DNA from: Humibacillus sp. DSM 29435
GTDB lineage: Bacteria; Actinomycetota; Actinomycetes; Actinomycetales; Dermatophilaceae
Direction of reading: 5' to 3'
Assembly: GCF_001758225.1 (NCBI RefSeq)
Contig: NZ_MAST01000019.1
Location: forward strand, 1-61,914
Length of the DNA stretch: 61,914 nt
In this document: in pieces, positions 33,352 through 44,137 of the stretch
How the letters are laid out: each line of letters starts with the position of its first letter
Position numbering within the stretch: the stretch's first letter is position 1
Position numbers and translations under genes: made by a program
The notes under the pieces: model-generated
What the model saw: only the letters and a program-made list of their open reading frames with translations
What the model was told of the DNA's origin: nothing
Databases searched by the model: none

Positions 33352-34089
33352 TCAGCGATCAGCCGTCTTCGTCGATGGCGCCGATGCCACCGATGCGTCG
33401 CACGAACGCCGGGGTGACTCCAGGGGCACGGTGAGCCGCGGGAGGAAGAACTGCACCAGTGGGCCGATCGAGACCGCATAGAGCACGGTGCCGACCCCCA
33501 CCGGGCCGCCGAGCACCCAGCCGACCACGAGCACCACGACCTCGATCGTGGTGCGCACCACCCTGATCGACAGACCGGTGCGGCGAGCGAAGCCGGTCAT
33601 GAGACCGTCGCGCGGGCCCGGTCCGAGCTGGCTGCCGATGTAGAGGCCTCCGGCCAGGCCGTTCAGCACGATGCCGAACGCGAGCAGCAGCCCTCGGGCC
33701 CAGATCGTGTCGGGGGTGGTGAGCAGGCCGAGGCCGACGTCGGCCGCGACGCCGATCACCACGACGTTGGCGATGGTGCCGAAGCCCGGCCACTGCCGCA
33801 GCGGCCACCACAGCAGCAGCACGAGCGCCCCGACGACGATGGTGACCTGACCGAAGGTGAGCGGCACCCGTGACGCGAGCCCCGAGTGGAACACGTCCCA
33901 CGGGTCCAGGCCGAGGGCGCCGCGGATCATCATCGCCATCGACAGTCCGTAGAGGGTCAGGCCGACCATCAGCTGCGTCAGGCGACGGGTCAGCCGGCCT
34001 GCCCTCAGCTGCTCTCGGGGGGTGAGGTTGGCAAGGGGTGCGTGTCGAAGACGGGCGGCCCGAGCCGCACGCGTGAGGTGGTGGCGCAT
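33352..34089 (-). CDS. YczE/YitT-type integral membrane protein
   Basis: 245 residues with a basic N-terminal 40 residues and about five to six membrane helices. Characteristic segments are LTLYGLSMAMMIRGALGLDP followed by WDVFHSGLA, and GLYIGSQLGPGPRDGLMTGF, which is the YczE family hallmark. These proteins are of unknown transport function. It is divergent from a MocR regulator, a pairing known from the Bacillus yczE-yczR locus. ATG 34089 is chosen over TTG 34110, which would run into the shared control region. Confidence 0.82.
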   Translation of the reverse strand: MRHHLTRAARAARLRHAPLANLTPREQLRAGRLTRRLTQLMVGLTLYGLSMAMMIRGALGLDPWDVFHSGLASRVPLTFGQVTIVVGALVLLLWWPLRQWPGFGTIANVVVIGVAADVGLGLLTTPDTIWARGLLLAFGIVLNGLAGGLYIGSQLGPGPRDGLMTGFARRTGLSIRVVRTTIEVVVLVVGWVLGGPVGVGTVLYAVSIGPLVQFFLPRLTVPLESPRRSCDASVASAPSTKTADR

Positions 34090-34129
34090 GATGTTCAGGA
34101 TGCCGCACAACTGGACCGCATTTCCAGGG

Positions 34130-34147
34130 CCACTTGTGCCAGAGTGG
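34130..34147. promoter_or_regulatory. Inverted repeat in the yczE/mocR divergent promoter region
   Basis: CCACT-(8)-AGTGG lies just before the MocR start; related GTCCA/CACAA words occur nearer the yczE start. MocR proteins bind repeats in such short divergent intergenic regions. The repeat is visible but weak; its role is inferred. Confidence 0.4.
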
Positions 34148-34151
34148 ACTG

Positions 34152-35588
34152 ATGCGCTCGGTATCCGCCCGCTCCTTGGGCAGTCTGCTCGGCCCCGAGC
34201 CGCTGCTCACCCGTCCCGCCTACCGCGGGCTCGCCGACGCGGTGCGGCGGCTGATCTGCGACGGTCGACTGCTCGTGGGCACCAGGTTGCCGAGCGAACG
34301 GTCTCTGACGAGCGAGCTCGGGCTCAGCCGCACGACCGTCGGTGGCGCTCTCGACCTGCTCCGGGAAGACGGCTTCGTGCTGACCCGTCGGGGATCGGGC
34401 AGCATCGTGACCCTCCCCCAGGCTCAGACCGGCCTGGCTCTGTCGCAGGCCGGGTTGATACCGACGCCAGTGCCTGACGACGTCATCGACCTGACGTATG
34501 CCGCTCTGCCCGCTGCCGCGGGGTTGTCGCGCGCCTACGAACGGGCTCTGGCCGCCCTGCCCCGCCACCTGGCCACGGCCGGCTACAGCCCACACGGCAT
34601 CCCCGAGGCCCGCACGGCCATCGCCGACTGGTTCACCGGTCGCGGCCTGCCGACCGAGGCCGACCAGGTCATCGTCACCTCGGGGGCGCACGCGGGGCTG
34701 TCGGCCACCCTTCGAGCGCTGCTCGACGTGGGCGACCGCGTGCTGTTCGAGACCCCCACCTACCCCAACGCCCTGGTCGGCACCAGGCGCTCGTCACTGC
34801 GTGCGGTGGCGTTCCCGATCACGCGCACCGGCTGGGATCTCGAGGCGATGGAGGCCGCCCTGCGACAGAGCCGAGCCCGGCTGGTCTACCTGATTCCCGA
34901 CTTCCAGAACCCCACCGGCCAGCTCATGGACGCACCGACGCGCATGGCGGTGGCCCGCATCCTGCGGCGCTGCCGGGCCCGTGCCGTGGTCGACGAGACG
35001 TTTGTCGAGCTCGGCCTCGACGGCCCTCCCCCGGCCCCGTTCGCCACGCACGCCGACACCGCTATCACCATCGGCAGTGCGGCCAAGACCTGGTGGGGTG
35101 GTGTGCGGGTGGGCTGGGTGCGCTCCCCGCTCGCAGACGCGGCCGCCATCGTCGAAGCCCGCCACAGCCTCGACCTCGGCACGTCGGTGCTCGAGCAGCT
35201 GCTCGTGGTCGAGCTGCTGCGCGAAGGCGACGCCCTCCTCGACCAGAGGCGGGCGTCGACCCGTGAGCGCCGCGACGCCATGGCGGCGGCCCTGCACCGG
35301 CACGTTCCCGACTGGAGCTTCGAGCTGCCCCCCGGCGGTCTCAACCTCTGGTGCGAGCTGCCGGTCGACCGGGGTGACGCGCTGGTCAGAGCCGGTGAGG
35401 AGGCCGGCGTCCGCCTGGCCCGTGGGAGCCAGTTCGGCATCCAGGGTGGGCTCGGCCGCTTCGTCCGGGTGCCGTACTGCGTGGCCCCCGACGAGGCCGA
35501 CGAGGTGGGCCGACGCCTGGCGCGCGCCTGGCAGCAGGCCCTCAGCGGTGACGCCCCCGTGGCGTCCCGCAGCCCGTTGATCGCCTGA
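34152..35588 (+). CDS. MocR-type (GntR/aminotransferase) regulator
   Basis: 478 residues. The N-terminal GntR winged helix (YRGLADAVRRLICDGRLLVG, LPSERSLTSELGLSRTTVGG) is joined to a fold-type I aminotransferase-like domain: YSPHGIPEARTAIADWF, VIVTSGAHAGLSATLRALLD, LIPDFQNPTGQLM, and TIGSAAKTWWGGVRVGW with the PLP-binding lysine. The protein should bind PLP and act as a regulator rather than an enzyme. ATG 34152. The divergent YczE gene is the likely target, as in the YczR/YczE pair. Confidence 0.9.
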   Translation: MRSVSARSLGSLLGPEPLLTRPAYRGLADAVRRLICDGRLLVGTRLPSERSLTSELGLSRTTVGGALDLLREDGFVLTRRGSGSIVTLPQAQTGLALSQAGLIPTPVPDDVIDLTYAALPAAAGLSRAYERALAALPRHLATAGYSPHGIPEARTAIADWFTGRGLPTEADQVIVTSGAHAGLSATLRALLDVGDRVLFETPTYPNALVGTRRSSLRAVAFPITRTGWDLEAMEAALRQSRARLVYLIPDFQNPTGQLMDAPTRMAVARILRRCRARAVVDETFVELGLDGPPPAPFATHADTAITIGSAAKTWWGGVRVGWVRSPLADAAAIVEARHSLDLGTSVLEQLLVVELLREGDALLDQRRASTRERRDAMAAALHRHVPDWSFELPPGGLNLWCELPVDRGDALVRAGEEAGVRLARGSQFGIQGGLGRFVRVPYCVAPDEADEVGRRLARAWQQALSGDAPVASRSPLIA

Positions 35589-35606
35589 CCGACGGCCGGC
35601 GTCCGT

Positions 35607-35689
35607 GTACGAAAGTGGCCACTCGACCTGGGGTGCGTACGAAAGTGGCCACTCGACCTGGGGTGCAGGTCGAGTGGCCAGTTTCGTAC
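35607..35689. repeat. 30-bp tandem repeat followed by an inverted copy; possible bidirectional terminator
   Basis: Two exact 30-bp units (35607-35636 and 35637-35666) begin GTACGAAAGTGGCCACTCGA. They are followed at once by the inverse of their first 23 bases (35667-35689) with one mismatch. Each unit also contains the self-complementary AGTGGCCACT. RNA from either strand would form a 22-of-23 bp hairpin. It lies between convergent mocR and ettA, so it can terminate both. Its sharp, exact structure suggests a dispersed REP/MITE-like repeat. Confidence 0.75.
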
Positions 35690-35701
35690 ATGAGCCTCGG
35701 G

Positions 35702-37384
<1,683 letters not shown>

Positions 37385-37449
37385 GCGTCGCAGGCTATCC
37401 GCCCGGGCCCGGGCGACCCAACTCGTCCGCCCGGGGCCGAGTGGGTGCC

Positions 37450-38004
37450 TCAGGCCGAGAGCGGGTCGACCACCTCGTAGTCATCGGTCTCAGGGTCACC
37501 GGTCGTGGCCACCTGGTAGAGGCCGGCGTCGACCACCCCGTTCTCGTCGACGCCCGCCGGCCGCTGGTCGCCAGCCTCGGCCATCGCCTGGAGGGCATCG
37601 GCGACCTCAGGCTCGCTGAGCCGGTCGTGGCCGAGGGCAGCGGCCTTGCTGAGACGCTCGAACCTCGAGCGCCCCCAGGTCAGGTCGTGGCCCACGTGCT
37701 CGGCGTCGATCTCGGTGCTCTGACGCAGCTGACCGTCAGCGCCCTGCCACTCGCGGGTGCTCAGCTTGCCCTCGACCACGACCGGCTGACCCTTGCGCAG
37801 GGAGGCGCCGATGTTGGCCCCGAGGGCGTTGAAGGCGATCACGCCGTAGAAGCTCGTGTCACCGTCGACGAACTTGCCGTCGGCCGTGCGGCTGAAGGGG
37901 GTCGTGGCGATGCGGAAGGTCGTGAAGACTCCCCCGGTGCGTGTCTCGCGCACGACCGGCTCGGTCACGACGTTGCCGTGGATGGTCACCCTGGTCTCGT
38001 TCAT
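37450..38004 (-). CDS. ssb: Single-stranded DNA-binding protein (Ssb-like)
   Basis: 184 residues. The N-terminal OB fold is clear: TRVTIHGNVVTEPVVRETRT, FTTFRIATTPFSRT, TSFYGVIAFNALGANIGASL, GQPVVVEGKLSTREWQGADG, ending near residue 120. The tail is acidic but ends DDYEVVDPLSA rather than in the DDDIPF interaction motif of the main replicative SSB, so this is probably an accessory SSB paralogue. ATG 38004 has an AGGAGC Shine-Dalgarno. Confidence 0.88.
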   Translation of the reverse strand: MNETRVTIHGNVVTEPVVRETRTGGVFTTFRIATTPFSRTADGKFVDGDTSFYGVIAFNALGANIGASLRKGQPVVVEGKLSTREWQGADGQLRQSTEIDAEHVGHDLTWGRSRFERLSKAAALGHDRLSEPEVADALQAMAEAGDQRPAGVDENGVVDAGLYQVATTGDPETDDYEVVDPLSA

Positions 38005-38147
38005 CGATGCTCTGCTCCTGCTGCTCGTCGGGTCAGCGGCCTCGGCTGGTCGCCACGCCCACCGTCTCCTGCCACCAGCCATCACCGCGAGGGCCGCTGG
38101 GCGGCCTGTGGACGAACCCGGCTCCGGCATGGGGGGTGTGGACAGGG

Positions 38148-39857
38148 TCAGGAACGGGCGCGGTCGAGCTGACGGCGGGTCTCGCGATGCCTTCCGAGCA
38201 CCTCGGCCACCGGGGCTGCCACGCGATCGTCACCCACGGTGGCGATCGACGATGCGAGCCGCTTGGCGATGGTGGCCCGGCGACGCAGCGCCCCCACCCG
38301 AGCCCACCACCGACAGAGCGCACCGAGACCCACCCCGAGCAGGAGTCCGCCGACGAGCATGACCAGCGGCACGGGCAGGATGCCGAGCGACGGAGTGTCG
38401 GGGCGGGGCAGCTGAGCCAGGCCGATCCCCCAGAGCACGGCGAGCCACGCCAGCCCGGCGAGCGCGAGCAGGCCGAGCGTCCACTGCATCAGGTTGACGA
38501 CCAGCCACCACGCCGGTCGTCGAGCCCGGAGCGACGTGCCGAGCACGGCCATGTCGAGCGCGTCGCGCAGGGCCCCCTCACCCTGGTCGACGGCATCCTC
38601 GACGGCGACGGCCCAACGCACCGGCAACCCGTCGGAGGCCGAGCGCACGAAGCTACGGGTGGCCACGTCGACGGCGGCCACGGCGGAAACGCTCGGGCTT
38701 GGGATCGACGACCGGCCGAGCACCGCTCGCACGTCGGAGGTCTGGATGTCGACGGGGATCGGGTTGGCATCACCAGAGCGGTCGAGTCGCAGGCGCCGCA
38801 GCGGATCGGCGGCGAAACCCCGGGTCCACCGGGCGAAGAGCCAGCCGGTGTGGGCAAAGGCCTCCCGCCGGTAGTCGCGAGCAACGGCGTCGAGCACGAT
38901 GGGCACCCCGGCCGCCCTCGCGAGCGCCGAGTCGAGCTCGGGCCGAGGCAGCTCCATCGCCTCGGGCTCATCGTCGGCCACTCCGGCACGCAGCGTGATG
39001 GCTGCGGCGACGATGTCGGCCCGAAGGCGTCGACGGGACGCCGCGTGACCGGCCACCGCCTGAGCGATCTGCTCCGTGAGCTCGGCGACTCCCCCACCGT
39101 CGATCGCGGACGTCGGGAGGACCGTCGCTGCGGCGACCCCGTCGGCGACCAGCAGGCGCATGAGGTCGTCGCAGACCGACGACGCCTCGCCCGGCGTGAG
39201 CCGGTCGACCTGGTTGAGCACCGCCAGGGTCGCGGCGTCATGCCGCGACAAGAGGCTGACGAACTCGTCGTGCAGGCGCGCATCGGCGTACTTCTGGGGG
39301 TCGGTCACCCAGACGAACACATCCACGAGCTCGAGCACCCGTTCGGCTTCGACACGATGGCTCACCTCCCGGGAGTCGAAGTCGGGAAGATCGAGCAGCA
39401 CGAGGCCGTCGAGGCGCGACGTTCCATCGGCAGCGAGGTCAGCGACGTCAGCACTGACGACGTGGCGGGCGTCGACGTGCAGCCAGTCGAGCAGCTCGGT
39501 GGCGTCGCTGCTGCCCCAGACGGCAGCCGAGGGAACCGACGTGGTCGGCCTTCGGGCGCCGATCGCGGCGACCGGCGACCCGACCAGCGCGTTGAACACC
39601 GACGACTTGCCGCTCCCGGTGGCGCCGGCCAGGGCCACGACGGTGTGGTCACCGGCGATGTGCGTGCGTTCCCAGGCCTTGTCGACCACACGACGGGCCA
39701 GGTCGGAGTCGGTGGGGTCGAGCTCGGCCCCGCCCGACATCAGGGCCATCGACAGCGCCTCGGCGCGTCGGGCCAGGTCAGATGCCGAGAGGTCCCTCGC
39801 CGGTCGTCGCGTGGCTCGGCTGCCGCGGGCTGCCCGTCCGGTTCTGATCGCACTCAT
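38148..39857 (-). CDS. Dynamin-like GTPase, second of pair
   Basis: 569 residues. The GTPase domain (about 70-290) has P-loop ALAGATGSGKSSVFNALVG, switch I region TTSVPSAAVWG, G3 VLLDLPDFDSREVSH, and G4 LAVLNQVDRL. Two hydrophobic helices near residues 455-505 suggest a membrane anchor. ATG 39857 overlaps the stop of the upstream GTPase gene (ATGA). Paired adjacent dynamin-like proteins occur in Streptomyces (DynA/DynB) and mycobacteria (IniA/IniC), where they remodel or protect membranes. A heteromeric pair is likely here. Confidence 0.82.
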   Translation of the reverse strand: MSAIRTGRAARGSRATRRPARDLSASDLARRAEALSMALMSGGAELDPTDSDLARRVVDKAWERTHIAGDHTVVALAGATGSGKSSVFNALVGSPVAAIGARRPTTSVPSAAVWGSSDATELLDWLHVDARHVVSADVADLAADGTSRLDGLVLLDLPDFDSREVSHRVEAERVLELVDVFVWVTDPQKYADARLHDEFVSLLSRHDAATLAVLNQVDRLTPGEASSVCDDLMRLLVADGVAAATVLPTSAIDGGGVAELTEQIAQAVAGHAASRRRLRADIVAAAITLRAGVADDEPEAMELPRPELDSALARAAGVPIVLDAVARDYRREAFAHTGWLFARWTRGFAADPLRRLRLDRSGDANPIPVDIQTSDVRAVLGRSSIPSPSVSAVAAVDVATRSFVRSASDGLPVRWAVAVEDAVDQGEGALRDALDMAVLGTSLRARRPAWWLVVNLMQWTLGLLALAGLAWLAVLWGIGLAQLPRPDTPSLGILPVPLVMLVGGLLLGVGLGALCRWWARVGALRRRATIAKRLASSIATVGDDRVAAPVAEVLGRHRETRRQLDRARS

Positions 39858-41587
39858 CGTGACCTCCTTACGGCCTCGGCGGCTGCCGAGAGGTGGCGCG
39901 ACTGGTCTGGGTCGACGCCCAGGCTCGCGACCGCATCGTCGAAGCGCAGGCGTTCGACCTCGTACAGCTCGGACACGCGGTCGAGCAGTCGTTCACGGGC
40001 CTGGCGGGCCAGCTCGCGAACGGCTTGGTCGCCGAACACGGCCTCGAGCAGCTTCTGCCCGACGACGGCGGTGCCCCCGGCGATGCCCACCTCGGCGCCG
40101 GTGATGCCGGCGGTGCTTGCAAAGGTGACGAGCATGAGCACGACCCCGAGACCGTTGACCCCGTACGCCATGATGCGGGCCGTCGACCGGCGGTCCTTCC
40201 CCTCGTGGCGAACCATCGCGAGGATGTCGCCCTGCCAGTCGCGCACCAGCCGGGCGATGCGTTCGTCACCATTGCCACTCGAGCGAGACAGCCCAGGGTC
40301 GGTGACGAGCAGCTGCCGGCCCCCCGGCAGGGTTCGCCACTGCCGCGCCGTGGTGCTCGCGGCCAGCTCGGCCCGGTTGGCGATGAGCGCCTCCACCCCG
40401 TTCTGCAGCGCCTCACCGAGGTTCTCGGCCATGGCCGGCTCGCCCTTGACGAACGCGGTGAAGCGGTCGCGCAGTCGCGAGACGGTCGACTCGACCTGAC
40501 GGAAGAACTCACCTGTGCCGACGAACTCCTGCCAACGGGCCAGCACCTCACCTCGAAGCAAGGTGCCGTCGACCATGCCGGCCCGAACCTGCTGGTGCGC
40601 GTCGCCGTAGGCCTCGTGGGCGACCGCGACGAGCGTGTCGACGGCGCCGGCCTGCTCGGCAGAGCTCGTGGCCAGGGCGGCGACGCGGCTGTCCAGGGAG
40701 TCGAGCGCCCCACGCAGGGTGTGGCGCACCACGTCGGCTCGCGCCGTCGCGTCGCCGGCGAGGGTGCCGAGCCAGGTCTGCAGGGGTGCGACCTCGTCGC
40801 GGGGAAGCAGGCCTTCTCGCAGAGCGGTCTCGGTAACCGTGAAGACGGGCGCCTGCGCGAGGCCCTGCTCCCGCAACATCGACGCGAGGTGCGGACGAAT
40901 CTCCGCCACGGCCTCCGCCGGTACGCGGTCGAGCACGACGGCCACCGAGGTGCCTCGTTCGGCCGCCTCTCGCAACAGGTCCCACGGAACGGCATCGGCG
41001 TAGCGCGCGGCCGTGGTGACGAACAGCCAGAGATCGGCGGCAGCGAGCAGCTGGGCCGCGAGCTCACGGTTGGCGGCGACGACACTGTCGATGTCGGGGG
41101 CGTCGACGAGAGCGAGCCCGGGCCAGACGGCATCGGTCGACACCAGCCGCAGCGACCCCGGCCCTTCACTGTCGGCGTGGGCGCCGGTGACCCGCGACAG
41201 TCCGGGCAGCACGCGCTGTCCAGAGAACCACGGCTCGTCAGACGGGTGGTGCACGAGCACCGGCGAGCGCGTGGTCGGTCGCAGCACCCCCGGTGACGAC
41301 ACCTCGAGGCCGACCAGGGAGTTGACCAGGGTCGACTTGCCCGAACCGGTCGACCCGCCCACCACGGCCAGCAGGGGCGCATCGAGGGCCTCGAGACGGG
41401 GGATGACGTAGTCGCCCAGCTGGTCGAGCAACCGGGTGCGGGCGCTCCGAGCGGCGACGACGGCGGGCAGCTCGAGCGGCAACCTCGCGTCGGCCACGGC
41501 CACGCGGACGTCGCGAACGGCATCCAGAAGCGCGGAGTCGCTCTGGGACAAACCCGCCGAAGTGCCGAAAGCTGCTGCCACGGCCAC
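39854..41587 (-). CDS. Dynamin-like GTPase, first of pair
   Basis: 577 residues. The GTPase domain has P-loop AVVGGSTGSGKSTLVNSLVG, a Thr-containing switch I (VLRPTTRSPVLVHHP), G3 ALVDAPDIDSVVAANRELA and G4-like VAVVLDRVP, where the usual N/TKxD is changed to LDRV, so nucleotide specificity may be relaxed. The C-terminal half is helical and contains a hydrophobic pair near residues 470-515 (GVVLMLVTFASTAGI), likely a membrane paddle. It is coupled to the second GTPase gene. The product probably acts at the cytoplasmic membrane. Confidence 0.82.
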   Translation of the reverse strand: MAVAAAFGTSAGLSQSDSALLDAVRDVRVAVADARLPLELPAVVAARSARTRLLDQLGDYVIPRLEALDAPLLAVVGGSTGSGKSTLVNSLVGLEVSSPGVLRPTTRSPVLVHHPSDEPWFSGQRVLPGLSRVTGAHADSEGPGSLRLVSTDAVWPGLALVDAPDIDSVVAANRELAAQLLAAADLWLFVTTAARYADAVPWDLLREAAERGTSVAVVLDRVPAEAVAEIRPHLASMLREQGLAQAPVFTVTETALREGLLPRDEVAPLQTWLGTLAGDATARADVVRHTLRGALDSLDSRVAALATSSAEQAGAVDTLVAVAHEAYGDAHQQVRAGMVDGTLLRGEVLARWQEFVGTGEFFRQVESTVSRLRDRFTAFVKGEPAMAENLGEALQNGVEALIANRAELAASTTARQWRTLPGGRQLLVTDPGLSRSSGNGDERIARLVRDWQGDILAMVRHEGKDRRSTARIMAYGVNGLGVVLMLVTFASTAGITGAEVGIAGGTAVVGQKLLEAVFGDQAVRELARQARERLLDRVSELYEVERLRFDDAVASLGVDPDQSRHLSAAAEAVRRSR

Positions 41588-41688
41588 AGTCTGGCGGGTC
41601 GGGGCAATGCGGCCAAACCCAGGCGCGCCGTGTCTACGACCAGCCCGCCGCGCGGGTGGTCAGCGGAGCCCGAAGGAGCCGGCGCGGC

Positions 41689-42695
41689 TCAGCCCGGCAG
41701 CCCCGTCGCGCCGAGCAGCAGCAGCTGGTCGGCCGACCGCGCCAGCAACCGGGCCACCACGGCCGGATGCTGCTCGTACCAGCCCAGCTGCACCGCACGA
41801 ACCTCGGCGGCGCTCACCACCCGGCCGCCCACGACCCAGTCGGTGTGGTGCTCGCTGCCGCCGGCCGGCGGCAGCCCCAACGCCGCGCGCACGGGCGCCT
41901 CGACCGGCGCGTGCACGCTGTCGAGCAGAGTGCGCCCCGGGTCGCCAGCCGAAACCGGCCACCCGAAGCCCGCCTCCGCCCGGCGGGCCAGACCCACGAT
42001 GAGCGCGTTGCCCGGGTGGTTCACCGTGTGCGCCGCACCGGCACCGGCCGCGAGCACGAGCTCGCTCACCGTCAGCGCCCCGGCCTCGGCCTCCCGCCGG
42101 GCGAGCTCGGCCAGCGACCACTGCGACACGGCGCGGATGCCGTCGGCCGTCGTGACCGGCGCGGGCCGGCCCGCGGCGACCAGGAGGGTGCGGGCGTCGT
42201 GGTAGGGCACCAGGGGGGATCGCCGACCCCCGGGTGGTGGTAGACGATCTGCCACGGGTGCAGCCCGGCGTGGCGAAAGACCGGGTACACCATCGTCGTG
42301 GCACGAGCCGCTCGACGGGAGACCTGGTGGCTGCCGAGCGGGAGGCCGCGGTAGTCGTCGGCGATGGGCTGGGTCAGCACCCAACGGGCGCGGCTCAACA
42401 AGCGCTCGAGCAGCGGAATCTCGTCGGCCGCGATCTCGTGCACCGGTGGGATGCGCACGCTGGCGCAGGGCGCGTGCGGGCTCTGCTGAAGCACCACCCG
42501 CAGAGACTCGGCCTGACAGTTCCCGTGCACGACGAGCAGAGGGCGGTCGGTCGGAACCGGATCCAGGCCGTAGAAGGCCCCGTAGTGGTGCGCCCGCCCC
42601 GGGTCGGCCTCCACCGCGGCGGCCGGTCGCCGTGGCGCAGCAGGCCCGTCGTCGCGGTTCACGCGCCCCGTGGAGGTCGCTGGTTGCCCCACCAC
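41689..42695 (-). pseudogene. WcbI-family polysaccharide acyltransferase-like gene, frameshifted
   Basis: The first part (from GTG 42695) reads LLVVHGNCQAESLRVVLQQS and WQIVYHHPGVGDPP, the WcbI hallmark (GNCQ) with its later HHPG motif. The reading then leaves frame at a run of six G (42213-42218), and the rest continues in the next frame: LVPYHDARTLLVAAGRPAPV to a stop at 41689. Adding one base to the run restores a single 335-residue protein. So either the gene is broken, switches by slippage, or the assembly has a 1-base error. WcbI proteins are linked to capsule modification. Confidence 0.75.
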
Positions 42696-42755
42696 GGGCC
42701 TCCCTCCACGATTGGTGCGTCTGTCGGGTCGGCCTCCTGGCCTGGTGTGCGATGG

Positions 42756-42828
42756 CGCCCCCGGCAGGAATCGAACCTGCGACCAAGAGATTAGAAGGCT
42801 CTTGCTCTATCCGCTGAGCTACGGGGGC
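42756..42828 (-). tRNA. tRNA-Arg (TCT)
   Basis: A 73-nt cloverleaf on the leftward strand: acceptor GCCCCCG/CGGGGGC with discriminator G, D arm GCTC/GAGC, anticodon loop CTTCTAA (anticodon TCT), T arm GCAGG-TTCGATT-CCTGC. No CCA is encoded. Confidence 0.95.
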
Positions 42829-42887
42829 CGGTCGCCGGCACGGAGCACGTCAACCGCGCGAGCGAGGTCTCATGATAGTCGGGCCGG

Positions 42888-44087
42888 TCACGTGACCGGC
42901 GAACCGATGAAGGCCCGGCGGTGTGCGGTGATGGCATCGAGCAGCACTCGCTCGCGGTCGCTCGCGCCGTTCTCGGCCGTGCCTCGCACCAGCCGGTAGC
43001 GCAGCAGGGCAAGCTCGCTCGCGCTGTCCTGGAACGCGCGCATGGACCGGCGAGCGGGCGAGCCGCCCGTCGACCGGGCCCACGACCGGGCGGCTGCTCG
43101 GGTGCGCAGCCGCGACAGCATGGCCACCTCACCGTGGCTCAGCCACCCGGCATCCGCGTAGGGCGAGAGGTACAGGCCGATGAGGCGACCCTCCCGACGT
43201 CTCAGCCACACGAGAAAACCGATGAAGGTCAGGAAGATCGGCACCTGGTAGGTCAGGTACGCCTGCACGAAGCCCGACAGGCCGGCCAGGGCGGAGAGGT
43301 TCCACAGCCCGTGCAGCAGCATCGCGCAGACCCAGCCGGTGACCACGGCCACCACCTTGCCGAGCGGGCTGCGCACCCCGACCGCGATGCCGATGCCGAT
43401 GCCGATGCACGAGGTGAACAGGGGGTGCCCGAACGGACCCATGAGGCCCCGAACGATGAACGTCGCCTGGAGCCCCTCATCGCCGTACTCGGTGATGGCC
43501 TGACCGAGGTAGAGGATGTTCTCGCTGAACGCGAAGCCGGCCCCGATGAGACCGGCGTAGACGATGCCGTCGATGATGCCGTCGAACTCCTTGCGCCGCA
43601 GCAGGAAGATCAGCAGCACGCCGAGGCCTTTGAGCGTCTCCTCGGTCAGCGGAGCGAGATAGACGGCGCCGGTCTCGAACGGGTCGCTCCACTGGGCGTC
43701 GATGAGCACCTGCAGGCCGAAGGTGTTGATGAAGAACGCGCCCACGACCGCGACCAGCGCCCCCCAGAGAAAGGCGAAGACGAGGTAGCCGGGCGGCTCG
43801 GCCTCGAAGCGGTCGAGCCACAGAAAGGTCGGCACGATGACGAACAACGGCACGATGGCCGCCAGGGCTGCCGTGAGGATCACGTGCGAGTCGAGCCGCC
43901 CGCCCAGGATGCCGAGCAGCACGAGCAGGCACACGAGGAACAGCGACACGGTGACCCCGGCCGTGATCGTGGTGCGCAGCCACGGCCGGCTCGTCGGGTT
44001 GCTGACCGTGCTCCACTGCTGACCGGGGTCGGACGTGCCCACCGCGGTTTCGCTCGTCCCGCGCGTCGTCGGGTCCCCTGAGGCCAT
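42888..44087 (-). CDS. PrsW-family intramembrane metalloprotease
   Basis: About 400 residues with some eight membrane helices. The PrsW motifs are all visible: LAPLTEETLKGLGVL (EExxK region), GAGFAFSENILYLG, GPFGHPLFTSCIGIG and CAMLLHGLWNLSAL, which together supply the Glu and His metal ligands. PrsW proteases cleave anti-sigma factors within the membrane in Bacillus; the target here is unknown. A cytoplasmic tail of about 100 residues follows. ATG 44087 is chosen; ATG 44117 in frame is possible but would run into the orn promoter region. Confidence 0.9.
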   Translation of the reverse strand: MASGDPTTRGTSETAVGTSDPGQQWSTVSNPTSRPWLRTTITAGVTVSLFLVCLLVLLGILGGRLDSHVILTAALAAIVPLFVIVPTFLWLDRFEAEPPGYLVFAFLWGALVAVVGAFFINTFGLQVLIDAQWSDPFETGAVYLAPLTEETLKGLGVLLIFLLRRKEFDGIIDGIVYAGLIGAGFAFSENILYLGQAITEYGDEGLQATFIVRGLMGPFGHPLFTSCIGIGIGIAVGVRSPLGKVVAVVTGWVCAMLLHGLWNLSALAGLSGFVQAYLTYQVPIFLTFIGFLVWLRRREGRLIGLYLSPYADAGWLSHGEVAMLSRLRTRAAARSWARSTGGSPARRSMRAFQDSASELALLRYRLVRGTAENGASDRERVLLDAITAHRRAFIGSPVT

Positions 44088-44137
44088 GGCGAGAAGGCTA
44101 GTGCAGGCAGCGGTCATCGGCCCTCCCGTAGGGTGAG

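Noticed and set aside
35607-35689. CRISPR array
   Set aside because: Only two repeat units, directly abutting, with no spacers and an inverted third copy; no cas genes.
37400-37415. CGCCCGGG-CCCGGGCG palindrome as a terminator between ssb and ettA
   Set aside because: No T-run and very short usable loop; palindromes of this kind are common by chance in GC-rich DNA.
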